64,000 bases of DNA, from contig NZ_QTJP01000001.1 of NCBI RefSeq assembly GCF_003391115.1, positions 2,688,501 to 2,752,500 of the forward strand, written 5' to 3'. Made by a program: the position numbers and the translations under genes. The notes under the pieces are model-generated. The model did not search any database. It had not been told where the DNA came from and worked only from the letters and a program-made list of their open reading frames with translations. Source of the stretch: Sphingomonas crusticola (GTDB taxonomy: Bacteria; Pseudomonadota; Alphaproteobacteria; Sphingomonadales; Sphingomonadaceae). Shown piece after piece: positions 46,871-54,838 of this stretch. The stretch's first letter is position 1, and the number at the start of each line of letters is the position of its first letter.

Positions 46871-48357
46871 CTCCGCTGGAATTCAGGGCTGACGAGCAGC
46901 AAGGCGAGCGCGGTCGGGCCGCTTTCCGCCTGGGCCAAGGCGGCGGCAGTCGCAGGCGTGACCTGTCCCGGCAGCAGCCTGGGGGCAAGATCGCGCGCAT
47001 CGACCTGCCCGCCTGCGGCCGCGGCGAAGCGCTGCGCCAGCTCGACGCGACGCATGAGTGCGTCCGGCGCGGCCCAGCTGGCCGACAGATCGTCATAGCC
47101 GGCAGGCGAGCCTGGCTTCCATATCGGCTGACCGAGCTGATTGAGCATCGATGACGCGTCCATCTTGCCCAGATCCCGCCGGCCCAGCGCGCGTAGCGAA
47201 GACACCGTCCAATCCCACGGCGTCTTGAATTTCCGCGCACCGGGCGTCCATGCCTCGGGCGCATCGATCAGGACGCGATAGACCGCGGGCAGACCGCCGC
47301 GGCTGGACACAAAAGCGCGGCTCATTCGATCGATCAGGGCCGGCGGCGGGTCATCGGCGACGAAGTGGCGCGCCAGTTTGGTCGAGATGTGCCGCGCGGT
47401 GGCTGGCGAGGTGGCAAGATCGTGCAATACCGCGCGCGCCTGCGCCTCGCCGCTTTGCGCGTAAGTCTTGCCGATGATGGCGCGGCTGCCCGGCTCGTGA
47501 ATGCCGGAACGAAACATGAAGGCGCCGAGTTCGACATTATCCTGCGCCGCCATCGGGCCAAGTCCGCCGACGCTCCAGCCGGTCATCGCGCGGGCGAACT
47601 CCGTCACGTCGGCCTGGCTGTAGCCGGTACGGACTCCCAGCGTATGTAGCTCCATGATCTCACGCGCGAGATTTTCGTTGAGGCCCGTTTTCCGGTTGGG
47701 TTGCCGCAGCGCCGCGCGGGCGCCGAACGGGCTGTTCGGCCCGACCGAGCGAAACTGATCGAGATAATAGAGCATCGCCGGATGCTGCTCGACGGCGATC
47801 AACATATCCTCGAACCGGCCCAGGATGTGGGGGCGGATCGCGGTCAGTTCGAAATCGGCAGCGTAGATGCCGACTTGCGGCTTTTCGACCGACAGCGCGA
47901 AATGATTGGACCAGAAGCTCGCCAGCCGCTCGGCGAATGGTGCGTCCGTCGTGAGCGCATTTCGCATGCGGGCATTGACCGCAAGGCGGTAGGTATCGCG
48001 CACCTCGACGTTGAGCGCTTGCCGGCGTTCCTGCCGCTGCAGCTTGGCCCGCATGTCGTCAGCCATCGCAACGGGAGGTGGAGCCGGCGGCATTGCGGGC
48101 GGGGGCGTCGGTGCGGGCATTGCAGGCGCAGCCGCCGCGCCCATTTTCTTGATAAGCTCGCCCACCTCCTGAAAGTACGCGCGGGCGAGACTACCGGGCG
48201 GAGGCAGAGCGGCGAAGGCGGCGGGTTTGACTTCGAAGCGGTCGAACTGATCGAGCAGCCATTTCTTGGGGTTGGCCGGCGGCGCGTCGTCCGGGCGAAC
48301 GCCCAGCCCGAAGCGATTGAGGGCGATCGCCTGCGCCTGGAGATTGCTGAGCGACAT
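46867..48357 (-). CDS. DUF1800 protein
   Basis: About 496 residues. ALNRFGLGVRPDD at the start, a Pro/Ala-rich linker, FWSNHFALS, ENLAREIMELHTLGV and FARAMTGWSV are hallmark DUF1800 motifs. No classical signal peptide is seen although its partner is Tat-exported; the complex may be carried across by the DUF1501 protein, which is inference. The ATG at 48357 follows GGAG by 8 bp; the frame to 48378 gives a less likely start. Confidence 0.9.
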   Translation of the reverse strand: MSLSNLQAQAIALNRFGLGVRPDDAPPANPKKWLLDQFDRFEVKPAAFAALPPPGSLARAYFQEVGELIKKMGAAAAPAMPAPTPPPAMPPAPPPVAMADDMRAKLQRQERRQALNVEVRDTYRLAVNARMRNALTTDAPFAERLASFWSNHFALSVEKPQVGIYAADFELTAIRPHILGRFEDMLIAVEQHPAMLYYLDQFRSVGPNSPFGARAALRQPNRKTGLNENLAREIMELHTLGVRTGYSQADVTEFARAMTGWSVGGLGPMAAQDNVELGAFMFRSGIHEPGSRAIIGKTYAQSGEAQARAVLHDLATSPATARHISTKLARHFVADDPPPALIDRMSRAFVSSRGGLPAVYRVLIDAPEAWTPGARKFKTPWDWTVSSLRALGRRDLGKMDASSMLNQLGQPIWKPGSPAGYDDLSASWAAPDALMRRVELAQRFAAAAGGQVDARDLAPRLLPGQVTPATAAALAQAESGPTALALLLVSPEFQRR

Positions 48358-48409
48358 ACCAAAACTCCGTCGTGCCACTCTTCAACGCGCGGCAGCAGGA
48401 AAGCTGTCG

Positions 48410-48859
48410 CTATCGGTGCCGCGGCTGCCGCAACGGCCCGGTCTTGAGCGCTTCCGCCAGTTTCTGCCGTTCGCTTTGCGGCAAGGTGCCGGCGAATTGA
48501 ACGACACGATTCTCGAGACTTGCCCGCAGCGCCATGTCGGCTGTCCGGGCGCGATCGAGCTGCGCGGCGATGGCGTTGGCATCATAGGCGGGCTGCACGA
48601 ACAGGTGTGCGGCTTCGGCCCGCGCCGCGCGGCCCGCCTGCACCGCCGACGATGCGTTTCGCACGGTGTCACGGATTGCAGCGCGCAATGCATCGCCGTC
48701 GCGTTCGGGCAGGGCTTGCGCCGCGCGCGCGCGCCAGCCGCCGCGTGGGGTGAACCCCGGGCCATGCGTCCAATGCCAGACGCTGCCGGCGATGGCGCCG
48801 AACAGGAAGATGTTCACGAACAGGCTGACGATCAGCAAGATGGTGGGCCAGCGCTTCAT
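48410..48859 (-). CDS. Periplasmic heavy-metal-sensor/CpxP-like protein
   Basis: A 149-residue protein with an N-terminal membrane helix (to about residue 28) and a long alpha-helical periplasmic part of the Spy/CpxP/ZraP type (RDAIRDTV..., LRASLENRVVQFAGTLPQSERQKLAEAL; approximate). Several His occur near the membrane segment. Overlaps the anti-sigma gene by 4 bp, so it is probably part of the signal relay or stress response of the ECF factor. Confidence 0.78.
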   Translation of the reverse strand: MKRWPTILLIVSLFVNIFLFGAIAGSVWHWTHGPGFTPRGGWRARAAQALPERDGDALRAAIRDTVRNASSAVQAGRAARAEAAHLFVQPAYDANAIAAQLDRARTADMALRASLENRVVQFAGTLPQSERQKLAEALKTGPLRQPRHR

Positions 48860-49281
48860 TGCGCAATCTCCTCCGAAGGATCGTCGTAGCCGGGTAGATC
48901 GTCATGGGGATGCTCGAAGGCCTCGCCATGTACCACGGGTTCGAGCACGGCGGCGGCTGCGGATCCCGCAACGATGCCGGCCGCAGCCGCCAGCGCGAAG
49001 GCGGGGCCGCTCCACCACAGGCGTATGCGCCTGATAAACGGACCGCGGGTAGGCGCACCCTCCAAGACCATTGCCCGCAGCGTGCGCGACGGTTCGGCGA
49101 CCCGGTGAGCGAACAGGAGTGTGTCGAGGCCGTCGGCTTCGGCGAGCAGGGCGGCGGCGCGCGGATCGCTTCTCGCGAGCGCCTCGGCGGCGTCGCGCTC
49201 CCCCTCAGGCCAGCGGCTCGGCGTTGCGCCATATGCGGCTACCAGCGCTTCGAAGCGGGCAAACTCCATCCGGTCAGTCAT
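48856..49281 (-). CDS. Probable anti-sigma factor, single-pass membrane protein
   Basis: A 141-residue protein. A cytoplasmic helical part (MEFARFEALVAAYGATPSRW to about 85), a membrane helix around WWSGPAFALAAAAGIVAGSAA, and a short acidic/His-rich periplasmic tail. It overlaps the sigma gene by 8 bp, the usual arrangement for ECF anti-sigma factors. Identification is from position and topology rather than a sharp motif; a zinc-anti-sigma HxxxCxxC is absent. Confidence 0.75.
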   Translation of the reverse strand: MTDRMEFARFEALVAAYGATPSRWPEGERDAAEALARSDPRAAALLAEADGLDTLLFAHRVAEPSRTLRAMVLEGAPTRGPFIRRIRLWWSGPAFALAAAAGIVAGSAAAAVLEPVVHGEAFEHPHDDLPGYDDPSEEIAQ

Positions 49282-49819
49282 CGGCTTGCTCCAGCCTCGC
49301 CTTGAGCGCGCGCCGCCCGCGCGCCAGCAGGCTCTCCAGAGCGTCGATGCCGATGCCCATCAAGGCGGCGGCGTCGCGATTGGGGAGCTCCTGATAATAG
49401 GTCAGCACGATCGCCTCGCGCTGGCGCGGAGCGAGCGCGGCGAGTGCCTGTCCCAGGGCATCGCTTTGCGCCTGTGCGTCGAGCGCGGCATCGGCATTGG
49501 GGCTGGGATCCGCCGTGTCCCAATGCGGGGGCAATGGTATCTCGCGCCGCTTGCGCAGGCGATCGGTACAGAGGTTGAGCGCGACGCGATGCATCCAGGT
49601 GTCGAATTTGGCCGCGCCCGGGCGCCAGGCGCCTGCGCTGCGCCAGACGCGTACGAACACCTCCTGGACGACGTCCTCGGCCTCGCCGCGATCGTTCAGC
49701 AACCGCATCGCGAGGGCGGTCATGCGGGGTAGTTTGCGCGCGACCAATGTTTCGATCGCATGCGCGTCGCCCTCGCCAACCCGGCGGACCAATTCTCCGT
49801 CGGGATCGTCCAGGCTCAA
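49274..49819 (-). CDS. ECF-type RNA polymerase sigma factor
   Basis: A 181-residue sigma factor: region 2 (LARKLPRMTALAMRLLNDRGEAEDVVQEVFVRVWR; positions 26-60) and region 4 (ALAALAPRQREAIVLTYYQ then NRDAAALMGIGIDALESLLARGRRAL). The start is TTG at 49819 with GGAGG about 10 bp upstream; no ATG is available. It lies within a run from the EF-hand gene to DUF1501. Its own promoter is not obvious to me. Confidence 0.9.
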   Translation of the reverse strand: MSLDDPDGELVRRVGEGDAHAIETLVARKLPRMTALAMRLLNDRGEAEDVVQEVFVRVWRSAGAWRPGAAKFDTWMHRVALNLCTDRLRKRREIPLPPHWDTADPSPNADAALDAQAQSDALGQALAALAPRQREAIVLTYYQELPNRDAAALMGIGIDALESLLARGRRALKARLEQADD

Positions 49820-49854
49820 TCGCTATGCCTCCGCCCGTCATCGCACCGGCGCGG

Positions 49855-50277
49855 TCATTGCTGCGGCGCGGTCGTGCCCCGCATAGCGTGTCGCTCGTCC
49901 GCCGTCAGCGTCCCGTCGTGATTGGCGTCGCGGCGGGCGAAGCGCTTGGCGATCATCGCGTCGATCTCGGACGGGTCGAGATAGCCATCCTTGTTGGCGT
50001 CGAGCCGCGTGAACATGCGCGATGGGTCGCGCCGCCTGGCGGGAGCGGCGTCGGCATCGACGTCGGCGCCTCCGCCGTGGCGGGCGCCGGCCATCTGCTC
50101 GGCGCGGGCGGCGAACTCCGCCTGGCTGATGCGGCCGTCATGATCGGCGTCGAGCATCATCATGCGGCCGCGCGCCCTGGCTGCGAAGTCGTCGAAGGTG
50201 CCGGAGGCCGGGGGTGCCTGGGCGACGGCGGCGGTGGCGAGGCCCGCCAGGGAGAGGGCGAGGAGGGATCGGGTCAT
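49855..50277 (-). CDS. Secreted EF-hand calcium-binding protein
   Basis: A 140-residue protein: signal peptide ending VAQA, then three EF-hand loops, DADHDGRISQAEF, DANKDGYLDPSEI and DANHDGTLTADER, the first two with full D-x-D-x-D-G and acidic twelfth position. An internal Arg-rich linker separates loops 1 and 2. ATG at 50277 has CGGAG upstream, which lies in a hairpin (50278-50319). First gene of the ECF sigma operon, suggesting calcium or periplasmic stress as input. Confidence 0.85.
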   Translation of the reverse strand: MTRSLLALSLAGLATAAVAQAPPASGTFDDFAARARGRMMMLDADHDGRISQAEFAARAEQMAGARHGGGADVDADAAPARRRDPSRMFTRLDANKDGYLDPSEIDAMIAKRFARRDANHDGTLTADERHAMRGTTAPQQ

Positions 50278-50319
50278 GGGAGCTCCGCTTGCGAACAATG
50301 CCGCTTTAACGGAGCTCCC
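50278..50319 (-). promoter_or_regulatory. Inverted repeat masking the EF-hand ribosome binding site
   Basis: On the minus strand GGGAGCTCCG (50319-50310), a 22-nt loop, and CGGAGCTCCC (50287-50278) directly before the ATG at 50277. The 3' arm contains the Shine-Dalgarno GGAG, so an mRNA hairpin of 10 bp would hide it. Each arm is itself a GGAGCTCC palindrome, so protein binding to the DNA is an alternative. Confidence 0.6.
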
Positions 50320-50344
50320 ACCGTAACCCGTCGCTCAGGGTCGG

Positions 50345-50368
50345 CGGCCCCGGCGGATACCGGGGCCG
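50345..50368 (-). terminator. Hairpin after the hemerythrin gene
   Basis: CGGCCCCGG (50345-50353), loop CGGATA, CCGGGGCCG (50360-50368): a perfect 9-bp GC stem 7 bp beyond the stop at 50376, without a T-tract. Confidence 0.55.
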
Positions 50369-50375
50369 GGCCGAG

Positions 50376-51086
50376 TCAGGCGATCTTGAGGCCTTCCTTG
50401 TTCATCGCCGCGGTCAGCTCCTTGTTCTTCTCGGGGCTGAGCTTGGCCTTCAGCATCGGGAAGAGGCTCGTCTCCTCCTCGCGCATATGCTTCTCGATAT
50501 CGGCGCGGAACTGGCGGACCTTGGCGATCCAGCCGAGCGAATCCTTGGGCATGACCGTCAGATCGTAGAGATACTGCTTCACATAGCCGTGATCGTTGTT
50601 GAGATGATCGGCGGCCTCGGCCTCGCCGGCATCGCGCATCGCCGGATAGATGGTGTTCTCCTCCTCCAGCGCATGCTTGGCCAGCATATGCTTGAGGTTC
50701 ATCAGCAGGGTGCTGCGCTTGGTGGTGTTCTTCTCGGTCGTCGCCTCGATCGCGTCGAACACCTTGAGCGTCAGCTCATGCTCGGCCTTGAGCGCCTGGT
50801 CCCATTCGCCGGCGAAGTAGGTCGGCGACTGGACGGCGAGCTTGCGGGCGACATTGGCGGCAAGCCCGACCGCGAGGCCGGCCGCGCCGGCGGCGAGCAT
50901 CTGGCCGGTGCTGGCGCCGGAGTCATTGCGCGCCGGCGACTTGCGCGCGGGGCGCTTGGCGGAGCCGGTCTTGGCCGAGGCTTCCTTCTCGAAACGGCCG
51001 TCCTCGTCGCGGGCTTCGGCCCGGGCATTGGCGGAACGCTTGGCGGAAGTGGTGCGGGCTCGGCTTGCGGTCGGGGTCGTGGCCAT
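50376..51086 (-). CDS. Hemerythrin HHE-domain protein with basic N-terminus
   Basis: A 236-residue protein. The first 70 residues are Lys/Arg/Ala/Ser-rich low complexity, then a Gly/Ala segment (about 75-95) which may touch the membrane, and a hemerythrin domain: KAEHELTLKVFDAIE, KHMLAKHALEEENTIYPAM, LNNDHGYVK, and EKHMREEETSLFPML provide the His/Glu di-iron ligands. GGAG precedes ATG at 51086; the longer frame upstream is noise antisense to nadE sequence context. Likely oxygen, NO or iron handling; similar proteins are linked to stress responses. Confidence 0.85.
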   Translation of the reverse strand: MATTPTASRARTTSAKRSANARAEARDEDGRFEKEASAKTGSAKRPARKSPARNDSGASTGQMLAAGAAGLAVGLAANVARKLAVQSPTYFAGEWDQALKAEHELTLKVFDAIEATTEKNTTKRSTLLMNLKHMLAKHALEEENTIYPAMRDAGEAEAADHLNNDHGYVKQYLYDLTVMPKDSLGWIAKVRQFRADIEKHMREEETSLFPMLKAKLSPEKNKELTAAMNKEGLKIA

Positions 51087-51160
51087 GACATTGCTCCATT
51101 GCAAAGGCGCGTGGGGGCTGCGCCGATCGGAGCGTTCAACGCGTAAAGCGCGGAAAGTTC

Positions 51161-53200
51161 TCACTTCCCTCGCAATTCGTCGAGCCAGAGGTTGGCGACC
51201 CCGTCCGACGGCGCCCGCCAATCGCCGCGCGGCGACAGGCTGGCGGCGGCCGAGACCTTGGGCCCGTTGGGGATGGCCGAGCGCTTGAACTGGCTGATCT
51301 GAAAGAAGCGGAACAGGAAGATTTCGAGCCACTTGCGGATCGCGTCGAGATCGTAGCTGTTGCGGCCCTCCGCGGGGAAATCGAGCGGCCATTCGCCCGC
51401 ATCCGCATCCTTCCAGGCATGCCAGGCGAGGAAGGCGATCTTGGTCGGCGCGAGGCCGTGGCGGACGGTGTAATGAAGGAAGAAATCGTGCAGCTCGTAG
51501 GGGCCGATCTTCGACTGCGTGCTCTGGATCGCGCCGGACGCATCGGCCGGCACCAGCTCCGGCGAGATCTCCGTGCCGAGGATATCGGTGAGGATGCGGT
51601 CGGTCTCGGCGTCGAACTGGCTCGATTTGACCGCCCAGCGGATGAGGAACTGGATCAGCGTCTTGGGCACGCCAGCATTGACGGCATAATGGCTCATCTG
51701 ATCGCCGACGCCATAGGTGCACCAGCCCAGCGCCAGTTCGGACAGGTCGCCGGTGCCGACGACGAAGCCGTCGCGCTGATTGGCGAGGCGGAACAGATAA
51801 TCGGTGCGCAGGCCCGCCTGCACATTTTCGAACGTCACGTCATAGACCGGTTCGCCGCGCCCGAACGGATGATCCATGTCCTTGAGCATCTGCGTCGCGG
51901 CGGGGCGGATATCGATCTCCGCGCCGGTGATGCCGAGCGCGTTCATCAGTGCCCAGGCATTGCCTTTGGTCGTCTCGCCGGTGGCGAAGCCGGGCATGGT
52001 GAAGCCGAGGATGGAGGAGCGCGGCCGACCGATGCGGTCACACGCCTTGGCGGCGACGATCAGGGCATGGGTGGAATCGAGCCCGCCGGAAATGCCGATC
52101 ACGAGATTGCTGCCGCCGGTCGCCTCCATGCGGCGGGCGAGGCCCTCGACCTGAATGTTGAAGGCTTCGTAGCAATCCTCGTCCAGCCGGTCGGGATCGG
52201 CGGGCACGAACGGGAAGCGGGGCACGACGCGCTTCAGGCCGATGTCGGCGAAGGCGCCCTGATGTTCGAAGGCGATGCGGCGGAAGCGCTGTTCGGGATC
52301 GCCGAAGGCGCGTGCGCTGTCGTTGAACGTGCCGAAGCGCATGCGCTGCTGGCGGATGCGGGCGACGTCGATGTCGGCGTAGATCAGCTCGGCCTCATGA
52401 TCGAACCGGCCGGAGCGGGCGAGCTGATAGCCGAGCTCGTGGATCATCGCCTGGCCATCCCAGGCGAGATCGGTCGTGCTCTCGCCCGGCCCGGAGGCGG
52501 AATAGACATAGGCCGCGGTCGCGCGCGCCGATTGCGACGCGCCGTAGAGATCGCGCTCGCGCTCCTTGCCGACGACGATGTTGGAGGCGGACAGGTTGGT
52601 CAGGATCAGCGCGCCGGCGAGCGCGCCGAGCGAGGAGGGCGGGATCGGCGCCCAATAATCCTCGCAAATCTCGACGTGGAAGATGAAGTCGGCAAGATCG
52701 CTGGCGGCGAAGATCAGGTCCGGCCCGAACGGCACATTCTGTCCGGCGACGACGATATCGAGGCCGGCGAGGCCGACGCCCGGCGCGAACCAGCGCTTCT
52801 CATAATATTCGCGGTAATTGGGGAGGTAGCTTTTGGGCACCACGCCCAGCACCGCGCCGCGCGCGATCACCACCGCCGTATTGTAGAGCCGGCCGTTGCG
52901 GCGGAGCGCCGCGCCGACCAGCAGAACGGACTTGAGCTGCGCGCTCGCCGCGATCAGCGCGGCCAGCTCCGCCTCGACCCGGTCGAGCAAAGCCTCCTGC
53001 AGATGGAGATCGTCGATCGCGTAGGAGGACAGGCACAGTTCGGGATAGACGATGAGATCGGCACCCGCGGCATCGCCCTGGCGCGCGAGATCGAGGATCG
53101 AAGCGGCATTGGCGGCGACATCGCCCGCGCTCGCCGCCGGTGTGGCCGCCGCGACGCGGACCAGGCCCTGCGCGTGGATCGAGAAGAAGCGATCGGTCAT
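51161..53200 (-). CDS. nadE: Glutamine-hydrolysing NAD+ synthase
   Basis: A 679-residue two-domain enzyme of the long Mycobacterium-type. N-terminal nitrilase-like glutaminase with Glu in YPELCLSSYA, Lys in KSYLPNYREYYEKRWF and Cys in VEICEDYW; C-terminal synthetase with the PP-loop GISGGLDSTHAL. It makes NAD+ from deamido-NAD+, ATP and glutamine. Length normal. Last gene before the low-GC island. Confidence 0.95.
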   Translation of the reverse strand: MTDRFFSIHAQGLVRVAAATPAASAGDVAANAASILDLARQGDAAGADLIVYPELCLSSYAIDDLHLQEALLDRVEAELAALIAASAQLKSVLLVGAALRRNGRLYNTAVVIARGAVLGVVPKSYLPNYREYYEKRWFAPGVGLAGLDIVVAGQNVPFGPDLIFAASDLADFIFHVEICEDYWAPIPPSSLGALAGALILTNLSASNIVVGKERERDLYGASQSARATAAYVYSASGPGESTTDLAWDGQAMIHELGYQLARSGRFDHEAELIYADIDVARIRQQRMRFGTFNDSARAFGDPEQRFRRIAFEHQGAFADIGLKRVVPRFPFVPADPDRLDEDCYEAFNIQVEGLARRMEATGGSNLVIGISGGLDSTHALIVAAKACDRIGRPRSSILGFTMPGFATGETTKGNAWALMNALGITGAEIDIRPAATQMLKDMDHPFGRGEPVYDVTFENVQAGLRTDYLFRLANQRDGFVVGTGDLSELALGWCTYGVGDQMSHYAVNAGVPKTLIQFLIRWAVKSSQFDAETDRILTDILGTEISPELVPADASGAIQSTQSKIGPYELHDFFLHYTVRHGLAPTKIAFLAWHAWKDADAGEWPLDFPAEGRNSYDLDAIRKWLEIFLFRFFQISQFKRSAIPNGPKVSAAASLSPRGDWRAPSDGVANLWLDELRGK

Positions 53201-53556
53201 GCGGCGCGATACCCTCTCCGTGCGGCGGGGTGTGAAAAAAAGTTGCTAGAAAGGCGAGGGGGTCGGGTCAATGTTTGGATCGAAGAGCCTTTTGGGGGGT
53301 AAAAACGAAAAAAACACAGAAACGAACTTAATGATTGGGGGTGGGAGGGTATGTAGCGGAGCTAGTTCCATGTGGAACATAGCAGGAACACGTGTGAGTT
53401 GTCAAGAGATAGGGCGGATTGGTCGACTATGCTGAGCGCCATCCCCGCCTTTCCGCAACACCATTGCAACATCGCGGAAGCTGACGTTGTCGCCAGCTCC
53501 GACCTGCAGCTCGAGCGGATGACTTCGGGTACTGGGCCGTAAGCGAGGGATTAAGT
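53201..53556. other. AT-richer gene-free boundary of the island, with a LexA-like box
   Basis: This 356-bp stretch has runs of A and a GC content clearly lower than the genes to its left. No open frame has coding character. It contains GAAC-N7-GAAC at 53375-53389 and the palindrome GTTCC-ATGT-GGAAC at 53365-53378. It may be the scar of an insertion or of a lost gene. Confidence 0.55.
53375..53389. promoter_or_regulatory. Possible LexA (SOS) box
   Basis: GAAC ATAGCAG GAAC fits the alphaproteobacterial LexA consensus GTTCN7GTTC read on the other strand. The nearest starts are nadE (175 bp away, minus strand) and the island genes beyond 54 kb, neither in ideal position, so function is uncertain. 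Confidence 0.4.
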
Positions 53557-54069
53557 CTAGAGGAAAACAGCGGCCGACTGGGGAGCTTCGTGCGCCCAAT
53601 ATTCAATCGGACCGAGACCTTCCATGTCCTGGGCGACCTCCTGGATTTGCGCCAGGGTAGACAACGCGGCGTCGCCATAGATCAAGTAGATCGCGCGTTG
53701 ATAGCCGAATTCGTTGACGAAGAATGACAGCGTTTCGAGATCTTTGATGATGCCTGCTTTGCCGGCGCGTTCGCACTTGACCTCAATCACAGCGAAGTTG
53801 CCGGCCATATAGCCAGGTCGATGCACGAGGAGATCGGGCTTGGGAAACCGATCGCGCAACTCGATCATTTTCGGGTGCCGAGCCTTGTCGACCTCTCCGT
53901 TAAGGTAAAACGGTGTTTGCGCCGGCCAACGCATACGCATCTGGTGATAGAGTTCATAGCAATAGACGCGCTCGCGGTAAATCGGATCGCCGCCATCGAG
54001 GTTCAGATAGAAATAGTCGGGAGCGATACCCGCGGTTGCTTGCTCAAGGATGGACGTAAGCTCTTCCAT
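53557..54069 (-). CDS. PD-(D/E)xK nuclease-fold protein
   Basis: A 170-residue single-domain protein. DPIYRERVYCYELYHQMRMRW is a conserved N-terminal helix region of a family sometimes mislabelled methionyl-tRNA formyltransferase-like. PD at 78-79, then EVK at 96-98 in VIEVKCE, form the PD-(D/E)xK catalytic pattern with a Lys on the adjacent strand. A DNA-cutting or nuclease-derived role is expected for the fold but not proven. It faces away from the XRE operon and shares the 92-bp control region with it. Confidence 0.72.
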   Translation of the reverse strand: MEELTSILEQATAGIAPDYFYLNLDGGDPIYRERVYCYELYHQMRMRWPAQTPFYLNGEVDKARHPKMIELRDRFPKPDLLVHRPGYMAGNFAVIEVKCERAGKAGIIKDLETLSFFVNEFGYQRAIYLIYGDAALSTLAQIQEVAQDMEGLGPIEYWAHEAPQSAAVFL

Positions 54070-54106
54070 ACGCGTTCATAGCGCGTCTCGCTGGGCGGTA
54101 CAGGTC

Positions 54107-54147
54107 TTGACATAGCGGTTGGTAAGAATATCTTACTACCCGTAAGA
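54107..54147 (+). promoter_or_regulatory. Promoter with overlapping GTAAGA operator of the XRE/ImmA operon
   Basis: TTGACA at 54107-54112, a 16-bp spacer and TATCTT at 54129-54134 form a good promoter. GTAAGA (54122-54127), ATA, TCTTAC (54131-54136) is an inverted repeat lying on the -10 element, and a third GTAAGA is at 54142-54147. This fits repression by the XRE protein encoded two genes downstream. GGAGAG follows before the ATG at 54162. Confidence 0.7.
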
Positions 54148-54161
54148 GATGGAGAGTCGCG

Positions 54162-54476
54162 ATGGACGCTAATTTGATCAAAGCTAAGCTGATCGAGGTG
54201 CTGCAGGCCGTGCAGTCACTGAGTGGCGAAGACTGTCCTGCTATAGATGGAGGTACGAAGCCTGCCGAGGCTCTGCCGAAATTCACAAGCAAGGTGTGGC
54301 CCGTCGCCGCTGGCATGCTCGGTATCGCGCTTGGCAAGTCCATTCCGTGCGAAGCCAATATCTTTGTCGATGACGATACGAAGGTGCCGCTCGCGATTAA
54401 CCAGACCGTCGCGCTCGTTCTCAAGATCCTCGAAGCTCAGGAAGCTCAGGAAGCCGAAGAGGCCGATGCGGAATGA
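54162..54476 (+). CDS. Hypothetical 104-residue protein, first gene of the island operon
   Basis: No family recognised. The protein is mostly helical by composition: a first helix (LIKAKLIEVLQAVQSL), a central part with CPAIDGGTKPAEALPKF and IPCEANIFVDDDTKVPL, and a Glu/Ala-rich C-terminus (LEAQEAQEAEEADAE). No signal peptide or membrane segment. A strong ribosome site and the start at the promoter described above make it a real gene; its stop overlaps the XRE start (ATGA). Confidence 0.75.
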   Translation: MDANLIKAKLIEVLQAVQSLSGEDCPAIDGGTKPAEALPKFTSKVWPVAAGMLGIALGKSIPCEANIFVDDDTKVPLAINQTVALVLKILEAQEAQEAEEADAE

Positions 54477-54838
54477 GCGACGCCCCCTCAGATAAGACAG
54501 CAACGATTCCAACACGCCTTCGCGCTGCGCGTGAAGCGGCCGGCCTCTCTCAGGGGCAGGTCGCGAAACTGATGAACATGCACCGCCCAACCATTTCGGA
54601 AATGGAGGCCGGAAATCGCCGGATCACCGCCGACGAACTCGCAAAGCTCTCTAATCTTTATGACACCAAGTTGTCTTGGCTGCTCGGCGACGCGCCCGAA
54701 CGTGCCGCGACTGACGATCCCAAGCTTCAGCTGGCTGCCCGCGAACTAAGCAAACTCAAGCCCGATGACCTCGACCGTCTCCTGAAGCTCATCGCAGCAA
54801 TGAAGTCTGACGATGACGAAAGGGAGCCTAACCCATGA
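54473..54838 (+). CDS. XRE-family transcriptional regulator
   Basis: A 121-residue HTH_3 protein. LRAAREAAGLSQGQVAKLMN, HRPTISEMEAGNR and ITADELAKLSNLYDTKLSWLLG form a Cro/C1-type HTH domain (about 12-72), followed by a charged C-terminal helix. Overlaps both neighbours by 4 bp. Linked to an ImmA-type protease, it is probably the repressor that the protease cleaves to induce the operon; the operator is proposed at 54122-54147. Confidence 0.88.
   Translation: MSDAPSDKTATIPTRLRAAREAAGLSQGQVAKLMNMHRPTISEMEAGNRRITADELAKLSNLYDTKLSWLLGDAPERAATDDPKLQLAARELSKLKPDDLDRLLKLIAAMKSDDDEREPNP

Noticed and set aside
50376-51722. 448-residue hemerythrin fusion
   Set aside because: The upstream half of the frame lies opposite-frame inside nadE and is Arg-rich noise; a proper ribosome site and ATG exist at 51086.
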